Below are positions 40,160-53,500 of a DNA stretch of 64,000 nucleotides, one piece after another. Each line of letters starts with the position of its first letter. Within the stretch, counting starts at the first letter, position 1. The DNA lies in NCBI GenBank assembly GCA_001643675.2, contig LSRY02000037.1:124001-188000 (forward strand). The letters are read 5' to 3'. The DNA is from Monocercomonoides exilis (Eukaryota > Preaxostyla > Oxymonadida > Polymastigidae). A program made the position numbers and the translations under genes. A model generated the notes under the pieces. That model was not told the origin of the DNA, searched no databases, and was given only the letters and a program-made list of their open reading frames with translations.

Positions 40160-43100
40160 ATGAATGAGGAAGATAATTTTATATCCAAACAAAATCTTAA
40201 CAAAAAAATAGAAGAAGTTGTTCATCAATATTACTTCGAGCATAAAGAATTTTTGGAACAGTATTTTTCACAAATCACAAAATTGTTTTCTTCTGGTTTA
40301 TTAAGTTTAAATGCGGTATTTTTATAATAATAACTTCTTACAAAATTAATGGTTATTATAATTACCGATATTATAATTGTTTTTTAAATTAGGAACAATT
40401 GCTTAATGTTCAAGATGAATGTGATGAAGTTTTTCAAAGATTTGCACAACAAATATTATCATTCTTTATTTCTGTTGACACTTCTCCTTCTGTAGAAACG
40501 GTTTGTAACAGTTATTATATTCTGACCTTTTTTATCCTTTCTTTCGATACATTAAATCATTTTTTATAGTTTTGGAAATATTTAAATCAAGTAATTGACC
40601 CTCAGTTTGAATATCTCAAAGCCCAAGTGAAGCAAAGGGATAAAACAATAGAAAATGAAAGAACAATGTTTTCGAAATTACTTTTAAATATGAAGGAGCA
40701 GGTTTGATGTTATTAAAATACCATTCTTTATTATTGATGATCTCTTAAAAATGAAAAAAAAAAGTTATTTCAAAAAGAACGACTTGGAAAATCGTATACC
40801 ATTGAAAATTTTGATCGGTTTCTCGCGGAACTGGGACTTGAAGGATTTAATGCAGGAGATATTTTTTCGTTTGGTATGGGTGGAGGAGCATCAATTGAAA
40901 AACTTGCAACAAAATTCAAGGAAGAAAAGCAAGCACTTGAAAGCCAAATGAAGGTTTGAGAAATTTGCTTTTATGACATTAAATGCATCAAATAAAAATT
41001 ATTAATTTTATTGTTGTTGTTATTTTGTTTTTTTATCTATTTTGAAACAATGAACCATTGGAATTCAATATGCTGCATCCTGCTCTTGTCTCTTGTCAAT
41101 GATTAACTTCGCCTCCAAACTACACTTCAAAAACAAAACATAATTAAAAATGAAAAAAAAAAAATAAATAAATAAAACGAAACAAAATTCTTAATTTCAG
41201 TTGAATGAGCGTATATTTGAAGCAAAGCTCGCTGCGAGTGAGGCAGCGCAGAAGGAAGCTCTGAGTGAATGTGATGAGCGGATGAAGCAGATGGCACTGC
41301 AACACAGCAAGTTAATGACAGAGGCGATGCAAAGACACAAGGAAGAGCTGGAAAAGGCAGTGAAGGCAGAAAAAATAAAAGGAAGAAAAGGGAAAGAAGG
41401 GGAAAATGAAGGAGATTTGCTGCAAAGTGCGATTGATGAGGAGCTTGTGAGGAGCGCAGATGCAGCAGCACAGAGGCAGATGATCAGAGAGAAAGAAGGA
41501 AGAATAGCAGAGCTGGAAGTTGAAGTGACAATGAAAGACAAAGAAATAGAAGAACTGAAGAAGGAGCTGAAGAAGAAGATGATGTTGGTGAATGGAGGGA
41601 AAGAGGAAGCTGAGAAGGGAGAGCAAAATGGTGGGGAGATGAATGGAAAGTCTTCATTGGCAGATTCTTCTGGTGGGAAAGAAGGAAGCAAAGGTGAAAA
41701 TGGAAATGGAAATAAAAGCAGAAAAGGAGAAGGAGAAGAAGAAGGAAGCAATTCTGATTCAACTTGGAATATGCAGTCGCTGATGAGTATCTCAACATCT
41801 CCTCTTCCTTCTTCTTCACAATCATCATCATCCTCTTCTTCTTCTTCTTCCTCTTCCTTCTCTTCTCTTTCTTCTTCTCCTTCTTCTCCAAATGAAATCG
41901 TTTCTCTGAGGAAGAAGCTGAAGGAAGCAGCAGAGCGCATCGAAAAATTGAGTGAAAACGAGCTGAGAATTGCAGAATTGGAAAAGGAGTTAGCCAAATT
42001 CAAAAACAGACAAGAAGCAGACGGAGTTTCTGGTTCAGTTAAAAAAGAAGGGACTGGAAGATCAGATGAGGGAGAAAGTGACGGAAGCGCTGAAGGTGGA
42101 GGGAAGGAGAGAAGAGAAAATGGATCATCATCATCATCATCATCATCATCCTCTTCCTCTTCCTCTTCCACATCTTCATGTTCTGCTGATAATGACAATG
42201 TAGTTTTTGATGATGAAGTCAATGACAACACTGTTAATGCATCTAATCAACCCTCTTCCATCAAAAGCTCTTTGCCTCTTCTTCCGTGCAGTCTGAATGA
42301 GATTTCAGAAGGCGCTGCAAAAGAAAGAGAGCTGAAGCAAAAGAGGGCAGAAACGAACTGGAAGCTGATGGTGACGAAGACCAACCACAAAGAGAAGAAG
42401 AGAATGATGGAGAGTGCGAAGAGGCAGTGGGAGAATGGAGAAGGGAATGGGGAAGGAGATGAAGATGAAGAAGAAGGAGGAAGAGGGGGAAGAGGAAGAG
42501 GAGGGGATGCTGATATTGATGATGGGAAATCTCGAAATGGAGGGAAAAACTCAAATGGAGGAGATCCAAAGAAGGTTAAAGGTACAGCGTCCTCCTCCTC
42601 CTCTTCTTCTTCTTCTTCTTCTTCCCCTTCTCGTTCCTCTGGCTATCCATTCAGCAAGCGCACCACATCCCTCTACACACCCCCGCCTGCGCCTCAGTTC
42701 CTGCAGAACAAACAGGCGAAGCACAAACCGAAGAAGTACAAAGAATACCAATATCTGCACGAGATGGAAGAAAGGCAGCAGCGCGCAGAAGAGAAGCTGC
42801 GGAAGATGCGGATGGAGATTGAAGAGTCGCGACGGAGGAATCTTTTGGGCATATTGGCTGCTGCTCATGTTCTTGTTGGGTCCATTTCTGAAGGAGAAGG
42901 TGGGGATGAATGCGTTGAGGGGTCAGAAGGAGCAGAAGCAGTGGGGATAACAGGAATAACTGAAAGAGGAGAAAGAGGAGAAAGAAGAGAAAGAGGAGAA
43001 GGAGAAGAGACTGATAGGGAGAAAGATGGAAGAGGTGGGACAAGAGGAACAAGAGAAATGGGAGGAAGTGGAGGAGAAGGAGGAGAAGGAAGAGAAGGAG

Positions 43101-44992
43101 GAAGAGAATCAACCTCAACTTCAACATCAACAGCAGCAGCAACAACAACAACAGGAGCAGCAACAGGAGCTTTGAGCAGATTGGGAGAAGGCAGAGAACG
43201 CAGGATACTTCCTCCTTCTCCTTCTCATTCGCATTCTCCTTCACATTCTCCTTCACATTCACATTCACCGTCACATTCATTTGCTCTTCTGGGAAAGCAA
43301 ACATCTTCTTCTTCTCTGCTCTCTTTGCATTCTTCTCGTTCTCCTCAATCTCCTCAAAGATTGACGCCAATGTTGAGTCGTGCTTCAACTTCGCAGTCTT
43401 TGATTGCTCCTTCTCTCACTTCTGCTCCATTGGCAAATACATTTTCGCATTCTCTTTCTCCTTCTTCTTCTGCTTTCCATTCACATTCTTCTTCATTCTC
43501 AACTTCTCCTTTGCTTTCACCAACAAGAGTTACTGCTTCTTCTTCACTTTCTCCCTCATCTCCATGTGCATTTGTTTCTTCTTCTCTTTCTCCTTCTTCT
43601 TCTTCTCATTCTCCTTCTTCTTCTTCTTCTGATATTCCATTGGCATATACCATTGATAACAGCACATTTTCAAGTTCTTCTATCAAAGAAGATGAACATC
43701 TCCATTCAAACAACGAAAACCACTCAATTTTCACTGAAATTAAAAACAACAAAGATCATTTAGATTTAACAAGTTCATCGAATTCATTAAATTCATCGAA
43801 ATGTGCTGTAAATCCATCAAGTTGCATTCAAGAAAAGACGAATGAATTTGCTTCAACAGAAAATAATCGTGAGCGTTCTGTTGGTTTGGATGGCAGCAAT
43901 GCTTCTTTATCTTCATCGCAAACATCTGCAGAAGAAGAAGAAAAGATTACTTCAACTTCCTCCTCCTCTTCTTCTCCCTCACTTTCTTCTTCCTCCTCCT
44001 CTTCTTCTTCTAATTCTAATTCTTCTTCTTCTTTATCTCCTCCATCTGTTTCTTCTTCTTCTTCTTCTTCTTCTTCTTCTTTATCTCCTCCATCTGTTTC
44101 AAAACCCCGCTCAACAACTTTATTGCCTTCAACATATGGTGACCCACTTTCTCATCCTTCTCATCCTTCTCCTTCTCCTCCTTCGTTTGATTTGAACCCC
44201 GTTCAGATTAATTCATTGGCTTCTCGATTGGTTTTGTCATCATCATCATCATCATCTTCTTCTTCTTCTCACTCATTTCCTTCTGACACTTCTTCCTCTT
44301 CCTCTTCCTCTATTTCCTCTTCTTCTTCTTTTTTTTCTTCTTCTTCTTCTTCTTCTGCTTCTGCTTCTTCTGCTTCTGCTTCCTCTTCTTCCAATCCATC
44401 CAATTCTTCTTCCTTTGCACGTTCACCAACATCTCCAAGAACTGTCCTGCCTTCTCTTTCATTTCACTCCTCTCATTCTCCGAAGACTAAGCCACAACGC
44501 ACTTCAGAACCTTTGGTGCTTCCATCATTACACATTTCATCATCTTCTTCATCTTCATCATCATCATCTCAATCATCTTCATCGCCTTCTTCTTCATCTC
44601 CTTCTTCTCATTTTCCTCCTCCTCCTCCTCCTCATTCATCAGATTTATTATCAACTACTCGTTCTTCTTCCTCTCCTTTTTCCTCTTCCTCTTCCTCTTC
44701 CTCTTCCTCTTCTTCTTCCTCTTCTTCCTCTTCCTCCACATCCATCAACCACAATCCTTCCAAAGAACTCAGAATTGTCTGTGAATCTGTGATGCAAACA
44801 GAGGCCAGCCAGCAAAGTGTGTCTGATGCTCGCCAAAGAATCGCTCTTCCTCCGCTCTGTTTGCCTCCCTCGCCGAAAGCTGGCTCTGAAATGCAGTCAT
44901 CAACAGCGAGAACGAGGAAATCTTCTGTTTCTGGGAGTTGTGATGATGATGCATTGAGAATAAGTGATTGCTTTTCTACTACTACTACTTCT

Positions 44993-45024
<32 letters not shown>

Positions 45025-45256
45025 TTCTTCTTCCTCCTCATCCTCAACTCATTCTTCATCATCACCTTCATCATCATCATCATCATCGTCTTCTTCTTCT
45101 TCTTCTGGCAGATGTCTATCTCCACAAAGCTCTGCTGCTCCACAGCCTCTTCCGGATATACGTCTGAATGAGCATCCATCCCCTCGTTTCGTAAGCGATG
45201 TTCCTTCTCTCACAGCTGTTTCTCTTTCACAAATGAAACAGAGAGAAAGCTTTTGA
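40160..45256 (+). CDS. Coiled-coil protein with long poly-Ser C-terminal half, five exons (1,546 aa)
   Basis: Exons 40160-40315, 40393-40500, 40570-40701, 40765-40953 and 41201-45256 (TGA). The four introns (77, 69, 63 and 247 bp; GTATTT, GTTTGT, GTTTGA, GTTTGA at the donors, AG at the acceptors) are all phase 0. Exon 5 has no ATG at its start but reads directly from exon 4, which supports the join. Residues of about 1-200 are helical with moderate conservation potential (FWKYLNQVIDPQFEYLKAQV). Residues of about 195-340 and several later blocks (41900-42020, 42300-42420, 42740-42840) are charged heptad-like coiled coils. The rest is Ser, Gly-Glu-Arg and Ser-Pro runs. There is no signal peptide or membrane helix. 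I do not recognise the family; a cytoskeletal or scaffold role would be a guess. Confidence 0.75.
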
Positions 45257-45382
45257 ATGATGATGAGAAGAGGAAAGGAATGGCAACTGCAAATGTGTGG
45301 CTGAACATCTGGATTTGTTGAATATATTTCGATAATATCTCTCGTTTCTGTTTTCTTTTTTCTTTTTTTTCTTTCTTTCTTT

Positions 45383-45592
<210 letters not shown>

Positions 45593-45708
45593 AAAAAATT
45601 CAAAACCTTTTTTATTTTTGTTGTTAAATAAACTGAGAATGGAATTTTTCAGAATATTTTGATTTTTGTGAACTCAAGTTATTTTCTTTTATTCAAATGA
45701 GAATGATA

Positions 45709-45850
45709 CACCAAAAATAATTCAAAATCGAAAAAAAATAATTCATTTTCGTAAAAGAATGATTCAATTTCGTAATTTATTAATTCGATTTCGAAAAAGA
45801 ATAATTCGATTTCGAAAATGAATACTTCAATTTCGAAATTCATTTAAAAC
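45709..45850. repeat. Degenerate ~20-bp minisatellite (AATTCGATTTCGAAAA-type)
   Basis: Five or more imperfect units with the TTCGATTTCGAAAAAGAATA core follow one another. One and a half units occur inverted at about 48370-48405 in the opposite arm of the same element. Confidence 0.7.
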
Positions 45851-46332
45851 CGAAAATTTTAGTTTGTCTTGAGAATGGATTTCAGAAATTTTCAAGTTGT
45901 TTTTTAATCAATCAAATATTTTTACTCAAATAACTGTTTTTTTTAATAGAAATATGAATCTAATCATTTTTTTGAATTTTTTTATTCATTTTCGTAAATC
46001 ATCACTGAAATGAAAGAAATTTCAAAAAAATTATTTCTATTGAATTATAAAATAAAAATATTTTAATTTCAATCACGTTTATTGAAAAATAAAAAACAAG
46101 AATTTTTTCACCAATAGAAAAAAATTTTATTCTTTGGTATTAATATTTTAATCATCAATTTTTAATATGAAAATGAATTCATTTTCTTTTCAAATTTACT
46201 TCAAAATAAAATATTTTCTATCAAAATGAATGAAAATTATTTGAAGAAAATACATAATTTTTCAAATATTCAAAAACAAAGTGAATTGATGAAATACTAA
46301 TTAGTTGAATTAAAAACCCAAAATTCAAGTTA

Positions 46333-48343
46333 GGGTTATTATTTTATCCTGACAATTTCACTTTATTCTGACCCAAAAAAATAAAGTGAAAAAAATTCAA
46401 AAAACAACATGATAAAAAGAAAACAAAATCAGAATTAATTCTTCTGATAACTTTCATTTTTCCTTCAGCTTGATTTAATGCATGATCTTTCTTTTCATCA
46501 TCAGGATTATCGTTTTTGATGTGGATGAATTTTTTTATTTTTTTTCTTTTAATCCACTGCAGTCTTTTTTTCATCTTTCTCCTTTTCATCCATTTCATTT
46601 TTCTTTTCAATATTCATTTTCAAATGATTTTCCCATTTCTCTTAAAGATTTTCTTCGGTTATCACTTTTCCATAAAAGTTGAATCTATTTCTTCGGGATG
46701 GAAGAGTGAAAATCGAAGATTCGGGCAGTTTCAAAAGAACTGGCCCAGAAGAATAGTGAAGAACACCACTGCAGCCGAAAGCTAAGTGAATTACAGAAGG
46801 AGATAATGCAGTGTGGATGGCTTGAGGCAGAACGTCTGAAATTGCTGCTCGTTTGGATAAAGATGAAGAAGAAGATGGAGCCTCAAATCTGTTTGTCAGT
46901 TCAGATTTGAACACAGCAAACACTCCTCTGTCCAGTGGTTGACAGATGTGTGTGCTGTATGGCACAAAGGTTAAAACGTCGACTTGTTGTTTTTGGAATT
47001 CTTGCCAGATCGAAGGATCTGCGCAAGATGCATGCGAATCAAGAAGGAGAAGAATGTGTTCGTTTTCAAGTGACATGCGCTTTTTTCTTTCGATGATCGA
47101 AGGTAGAAGAACAGTGAGAGCACACCTTTTGAAGCACTCGTTGTCCATCCAGCCGCTTCCATTTGTCCATATCTCAAGAGTTGGGGATAAAAGGCTTTTC
47201 AGCTCCTCTGGAAGGTTGACACTTGACCATAGAATAATAAAAGGAAAGGCATATCCATCCGCTGCAACAGCTGCAACGTATGTTATATAAATCATTCTTG
47301 GTTGTTCTTTCGTGAAACCTGCTTTCGTATCTGCAGTATGCACAATAAGCTGTTTTGAGTTTGTAGGAACGCGCGTTGAAGATTCGTCGATGTTTATAAT
47401 TAAAGCTGGATTGAAATGGTATTTTTCGTGCAGCTCGTCGAGTGTTTAACACCAGGATTTTAAAACACTTCTGCACGAAACAGCCAGTCTGTTGATGTCC
47501 ATATTCTTTGGCGTTCCAGTCATCAGCTCAGGATGACGCTTGACAAATCCATACGTTGCTGACATTGAAACTTCCGCAAATGGTGCGTCTTCTTCATCGT
47601 TATCGTTTATTACATTTTCTATCTGAAAAACAAATGATTAAAACATATTAATAAAAATAAAGCAAACCAATTCTCTTGTTTTTTTTAAAGTTAAACATGT
47701 TCCAGACTTTGCTTCAATGTGAATAATATCCAAAACTCTATGTTCCTTTTTTCCGACAACTGCTGCAGGTCTGCCAATTTTATAAACCAACCTTCCTTTT
47801 CTCAGCGCTCCAACTACGTTCTTAATACCAGTGTAACTGAATTCTTTGGAATTAATCGCATCTGTGATATGAACAACTCCATCATCAACGATGTGAGCCA
47901 CTCGCTCCAGCCGACTATTGCATTTTCAATACTTGCGTAAAGACATTGCTCTTTGCAATTTTTTCTGACCTTCTTTTATTTTTGTTTCTGTGGATATTTT
48001 CTTTTTTTTAATAATATTTTTAAGATCATAATAATTTTTTATTTTTTTGATTGAAATGAAATTTAAAAGATTCAAAAAAATAACATTTCAAACAAACAGA
48101 AGGTTTTATGCCCCATGAAACCCTCCAATTCCACATAAAAGTTCAATGAAGAGGCTAAACCCCTTCATCCCCCTCCCCCCCATGCGAAATTTGGTTTGTT
48201 TCAAAATGTATTTATTTTTATCTATTGAATTCATAAATATACAAAAAATTCTAAAAAAAAATATGAAATTGTGGGAAAAGTTGATGATTAATTAAAAAAA
48301 AAAGGTCTTGATAAAAAAAAAGTTCAAGATAAAATTATAACCC
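46333..48343 (-). mobile_element. Pogo-like (Tc1/mariner superfamily) DNA transposon, about 2.0 kb
   Basis: The terminal inverted repeat is GGGTTATTATTTTATC at the left (46333) and the reverse complement of GGGTTATAATTTTATC at the right (ending 48343). Both are flanked by TA (46331-46332 and 48344-48345), the target duplication of this superfamily. It contains one decayed transposase gene on the minus strand and no other gene. A subterminal TTTATTCTGACCCAAA block is shared with an element starting at 63903. Confidence 0.8.
46642..47946 (-). pseudogene. Pogo/Tigger-type DDE transposase with in-frame stops
   Basis: Reading from an ATG at 47946, the frame meets TGA at 47928-47926, then runs through RLVYKIGRPAAVVGKK and a 45-bp phase-0 intron (47667-47623, GTTTGC..TTCAG). 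It continues through YGFVKRHPELMTGTPKN, a CENP-B/pogo-type region, meets TAA at 47448-47446, and goes on in the same frame through INIDESSTRVPT to TAA at 46644-46642. Catalytic acids are the D of INIDES, the D of LLLLDSHAS, and the D of ICQPLDRG 36 residues later (a DD35D spacing). The rest of the DDE domain is intact, so decay is recent. This is an inactive copy unless the stops are errors. Confidence 0.82.
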
Positions 48344-48422
48344 TATTCATTCCACAAATTTAAAAAATATTCATTTTCGAAATCGAATTATTCTTTTTCG
48401 AATTTGAATAATTTTTGGTGTA

Positions 48423-50596
48423 TTATCTTAAAAAAAAAAAAAGAATTTCGCTCTTTCGACGGAGACGAATCGCTTCATTTTTCCTTGTCGCAAAGGCCTA
48501 TCTGTAATACATGTTTGATTTGTAATTCAAAAATCAAAAAGTTTTTTGCGTCATTGAATCAAATAATAATTTACCATGTGATTTTCATGAATTTGAATAA
48601 AAAAAGAATGAAAATCATCACAAATTGAAAATATTTGGTTCAAAAATTCTCAAGTTTTTTAAAAATTATATATTATTTCAATTCCATAACATGCCGAAAG
48701 ATTGTTATGAGAGTGATAAATTGAAAACCTGAACCATAATGAAATCAATAATTCATATTCTTTTGAAAAAGGTTTATTTTAGTCCATCGCAACATTTTTT
48801 CCCACAAAACGATAATCTATGAGTGATACATATTATGTGTGTTGTACTATTTGATTAATTTTATTCAAAAACACATGTAAACGTGTTTTTCTTCAGATTA
48901 AAGAATTGCTTCAGCCAAATGGTAGCAGAAGAGTCCTGTTTTTGAATCCTGAAGCACACTCTAAAAATAATGATGAAAAGCTAAGAACATGATGGTACAG
49001 CTGATTTTAAGATTGAAGTCACTGAAAAAACAATTTTTTCAATAATTGTTGAAACTGATGGTGTGCTATTTATATTTCGCTGAATTGATTAACATGAACC
49101 GCTTAGAAATTTCTGCCATGCTTGAATGCGAAATGGTGATATTTTATTATAAGAATTCAGAAATGATCTAGAAATTTAACTTCATTCTATTCAAAAATCT
49201 GTCTCACAATTATTAGAAAGCCAAACTCCTTGTCAAAAGGAAAGTGCATGAATAGAAAAGAAGAGTATGCTTTTGTCGATTTCCCCCACCGAAAACTGAG
49301 GCAATGTTATCCGAACACAGAATAATTTTAAAGTTGATGAAAAGACACTTTTGCGAGAAATCCACATCACACCGAACGAAAAAATGCAAAAGTCAATGAA
49401 ACAATAAGGAGCAAATGCAAAAATTGGAAGCGAACTCTGAAGAATAGCAAATAATGAGACAACGGCTGATGATAAGCGAAATGAAAGAAATATCAAGGGA
49501 TCTGAAATCAAATTTGATGAAAGTTGCAAGCTACACGATAGCCAAGCGAAATTTCATACGAAAAATCCAACTAAATGCAAATGAAAGTCAAAGCGGAAGG
49601 TTTTATTTGTTTTTTTATTTCATTTTATTTGTCGAATCATCTTTCCATGTTTACATTTTAACGTTCCAAAATCAAAAATTTTTGGAATCCCAATAGAAAT
49701 GCTTCCAGTCAGAAGAAATGGAAATGACTAAAAAATCCCATTACCGCTTCTATCAGGTTCATTTTCAGGATTTCGGATTTGCGGATACATATTTGTGCAG
49801 CTTGGTTTTTTTTAAAACAATAATTGAAACTGGATTCTGTTGTGAAATTGACTTTTTCGTTGATTTCTGAATTTTTATTCGATTATTTTTTTCTTTGTTC
49901 ATCGAATGTTATGCGAGCATTTTTCAGATGTGGAATTAATCATGAAGGCTACTGCCGATAACAAAATAAAGTCGGTGCTTTTATTTCCCCAACAAATTGG
50001 AACGTCACAGAAACTTTCATGCAACACTCAATATTTCGTTGGATTATTTTTGAAAACAAAAAGAACAGTCAGAAAAATGTGAACTGACTTTGATATCTTC
50101 AAAATTTTCCTTATACAAAGATGAAAGCTGGCTTGCACTCAGTACTTGGTGGGATTTTTGAGCAAATCTTGAGGTTTCAGATGACTTTGGACTTCAATTC
50201 ACAGCATTGATTTTTCAATGGGTTTTTGTTGAAGGTGTTTCTCTTTCGCAATTTCAGTTTCTTCAGAGAAAACGTATCAATTCACAACTATTTCAAATTC
50301 AGGCACATCATTTTATTTTCATGTTCAATGGCAAACAACTCAAGACCTACTAAATGGAGTTCATTTTTTCTCCGATTATTTAATCTTCCATGATGTCATG
50401 TGAAGAGATGCAAACGCTATCATCCGATAAAGTTATCTTCCAAACACGAAAAGACTGAGAGACATTGAAAATTGCAGAAATACTTATCATTATGAAATGG
50501 TTTCAACAGAACCAGATGTTGAATTGAACACTTTAATCAGCATATCATTTAATTTGGGGCTTGGGATCCACGTGCCATAATTAGGTTGTTATACAA
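48423..50596. other. Intergenic spacer with possible decayed coding sequence
   Basis: About 2.2 kb with no intact gene. Between about 48895 and 50575 there are many stretches of 15-40 codons that read like protein but are interrupted by frequent TGA and some TAA stops and by frame changes, for example near 49325-49390 and 50275-50400. This resembles an old pseudogene on the plus strand, but I cannot name a parent family. The small frame at 48404-48628 is not supported. The promoter of the 4,011-aa gene should lie just before 50597. Confidence 0.4.
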
Positions 50597-53500
50597 ATGC
50601 CAAAACCTAATTTTCTTATGGAATCAACAAAGGACACATTTCTACGAGTTGTATTTTGCTGCGCTTTTCTATCTATCATATGCCAGCAAAGTTTTTCAAA
50701 AGAGTTTCAATATTCAACAATGATTGACCATCAGAACAACGATGATTTCTATTTATCCGAAAAAGAATTGATAAGGAAATTTATGTCCAGTAATTGTTGT
50801 ACCGAAACATCTTTTGTTGATTCGCAGATAATAAATGCGAAAGAGAAGCAAATAAATCAGTTTTCTCAGAAACAAACAACTTTAAACGATTATCTCCTCG
50901 TGAGTAATGCAACTCTGATGATTAAGAAAGCATTTATGATGCAAAAACAATTTGGTGGCGTTGCAAAAACGAACAGAAATTCACTGTTTTGGTGCCAAGA
51001 TTGTTCTCTGATATTCTCCAGTTTCGAAAATGCATCTACTTTTGAAGCATGTGGAGGATGTTTGAGGCTGCAGAATGTTAGCGTTACAAAGTTTTGCCCA
51101 TTCAAAGAAATCTTGCCGTTGACCTGCGGAAGAAACGATGTGTATTCGCAGCATCAACCAAAAATTAAATTCGGAAATTGTGAGTTTAATTCGTTGTTTA
51201 CTGAAAGGCAAACGTCGATTCTCGGGTGTGGAGATGTTGAAGACCTGGAAATCCATGAATGCAGTTTTCTGAACATTTCACAAAAATTCACCAAATATAA
51301 CACAAAGCACAGATATTGCTCATCATCAAAGTGGATTGGCTGCAGCGTTTATTCATCAATGTTCCACGGATGCAGCAATGCACAGTTTGGGTCTATTATT
51401 GTTCCGACCAACGAGAAACTGTTATTATTGAACTCTTCCTTTGAAGATTGTTCTGTAACACATTCGCCGCAAAACGGAACTGAGAATGCATATTCCACAG
51501 GAGATGTTATTGCCTCTTCTGTTATCTTCTCAGACTTGTCAAGCTCAACAACAGTTGGATTAGCTATGCGCCTTTCTGGTAATGCAACTCTGAGAGCGAC
51601 AAATTGCTCATTTTTGAATGTGAATTCTTCACTTGTGAACGAAGGTTTGTATGGTGGAGCTGTTTCTCATATCGGAAATGGATTTCATTTTTCATATGGT
51701 TGCAATTATTCGAATTGTTCTGCTGGATATGCTGGTGGTGGTTTGAACTCGAGATCTTCAGCTATTCAGAGTGTTAAATGTTGTATTTTTGAGCATTGCA
51801 AAAGTCGTCATTATTCTGGATTATTTTGTTATTATCAGTCAAATGGAACAGTATTTGCCAACAATTATGTTCTTTATTGCATTGCAAGCTATTATACAGC
51901 TGGGATGGGAGTTTGCTTCACCAAATGTTATCCAATTTTATCAGAATGCGTTTTTGGCTTTTGTGAAAATAATGCAAATTATGGAACACTTTCTTTTGTG
52001 TGGGAAAGTGCAAACAATACCACAGGAATTGTTCAAATTTCTTTTTGTTATTTTGAAAACAACACAATCGGTGCGACTGATTGTGGATGCGATATTTCGT
52101 CTTGGGGAAATAAGATTTATGATGAAAAGGTGATTTTTGATTCATTTGTTTCGTCTTATTCATCTAGTACACAGCCATGTCGCGTAACCATTGGATGGGC
52201 TGATAGAAGCGAATGGCTTCCGCTACTTCCAGAAACTGCACCATATGTGTTTGTTTCCTCGATATTTGGAGATGACAATAAAGAAAACTGCGGGTTTGGA
52301 GGGATTCCATGTGAAACAATACCCAAAGGAATGCTGAAAAGAACGAATTCACAGCCGCTGATTGTGGAAGAAGGTAGTTATATCCATGACGAAATAGCTG
52401 TGTCTTCAACAAATGTGACTCTGAGAGGAGAAGATCCAGAAACGTCAACACTGATATCGAGCAATACAGAAGAAGGAAAAGCGCTGTTTGATGTCACTGT
52501 TGGATATCTTTCTATTTCCCGTTTCACAGTCATTCATTCAAACAAAAATTCGAATCCTGGGTCTGCTGTTCTGAGGATGAGAGGAAATGGAAAGATTGAG
52601 ATATCAGATTCGATTTTTCGAGGTGAAGAAGCTGGAAGTGTTGCATCGACAACTTCAATGATAATTCTCGAAGGTGGAGAAACAACAATGAACTCAGTTT
52701 CATTTTCTCTATTCACAAGCATGTGCCAACTTGTATCCTTCTCAACTCCGTCTCAACTTTCTGTTAAGTCAGTTGTGTTTGATTCTGTAAGAAGAACGGT
52801 TGGAAATGGAGCGATATTTGAAGGAAGATTGAAGAATAATGAGATATGCGAGATGAACAACATAACATTTTCAGGATGTGAGTGCTCAGAAGGAAATGGT
52901 GGAGGAATATGGATGGAACTGGAAAGAGGTTCGATGTTCTTTGTGGGAAACACTTCTGATGGAAGCGGAACAGTTGTGTTATCCGGTTGTAAAGCAAAAC
53001 AGAAATCTGCATCTAATTTATGTGGATGCGGAGGGGGCATATATCTTTGGGTTGGAGATGAAGCAGATACGTTTGCGCTGAAAAGAGTTCGATTCAACGA
53101 TTGCAAAGCTTCGAAAGGCAATAATGTATTTGTTAATGCATCAAGATTGATAGGGCTGGTCAACACAGCTACAATCGGGTTTAATCTGTCGTTGTCGGAC
53201 TTTGACTGTGCAAGAGGATCTGAAAGATCAACAACAGGAGATGAGTTCTGGATTCCACTGGTTGTGTATCTGTGGAGTAATTTGACCACATTTGCTCATG
53301 TTGGAGGGACAGAAGGTGCAGATTTCAGCAGATGTGGTTTTGCTGAAATCCCTTGTGAAACAATTGGGCAAGCAGTTAGTGTTAGGTTTGAAGAGAAGAA
53401 TCGATACATTGAACTCCACAACCCATTTGTCTTAAAAGAGGAGCTGAATCTGAAAGGATATGAATGGATGATCATGGCGAGTTTGAATGGAACGTCAATT

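Larger units (their letters stand above)
45709..48420. mobile_element. Outer TIR element interrupted by a pogo-like transposon
   Basis: The left end CACCAAAAATAATTCAAA (from 45709, flanked by TA at 45707-45708) has an inverted counterpart ending at 48420 and flanked by TA at 48421-48422. The match continues inward for about 70 bp through TCGAAAAAGAATAATTCGATTTCG-like units. With the inner element (46333-48343) removed, this would be a roughly 0.7-kb non-autonomous element. Its left arm (45709-45850) is a degenerate tandem array of a unit of about 20 bp around AATTCGATTTCGAAAA. Confidence 0.7.

Noticed and set aside
41197-42231. Minus-strand 344-codon frame
   Set aside because: Mirror of the coiled-coil exon; the plus strand has the spliced gene with consistent junctions.
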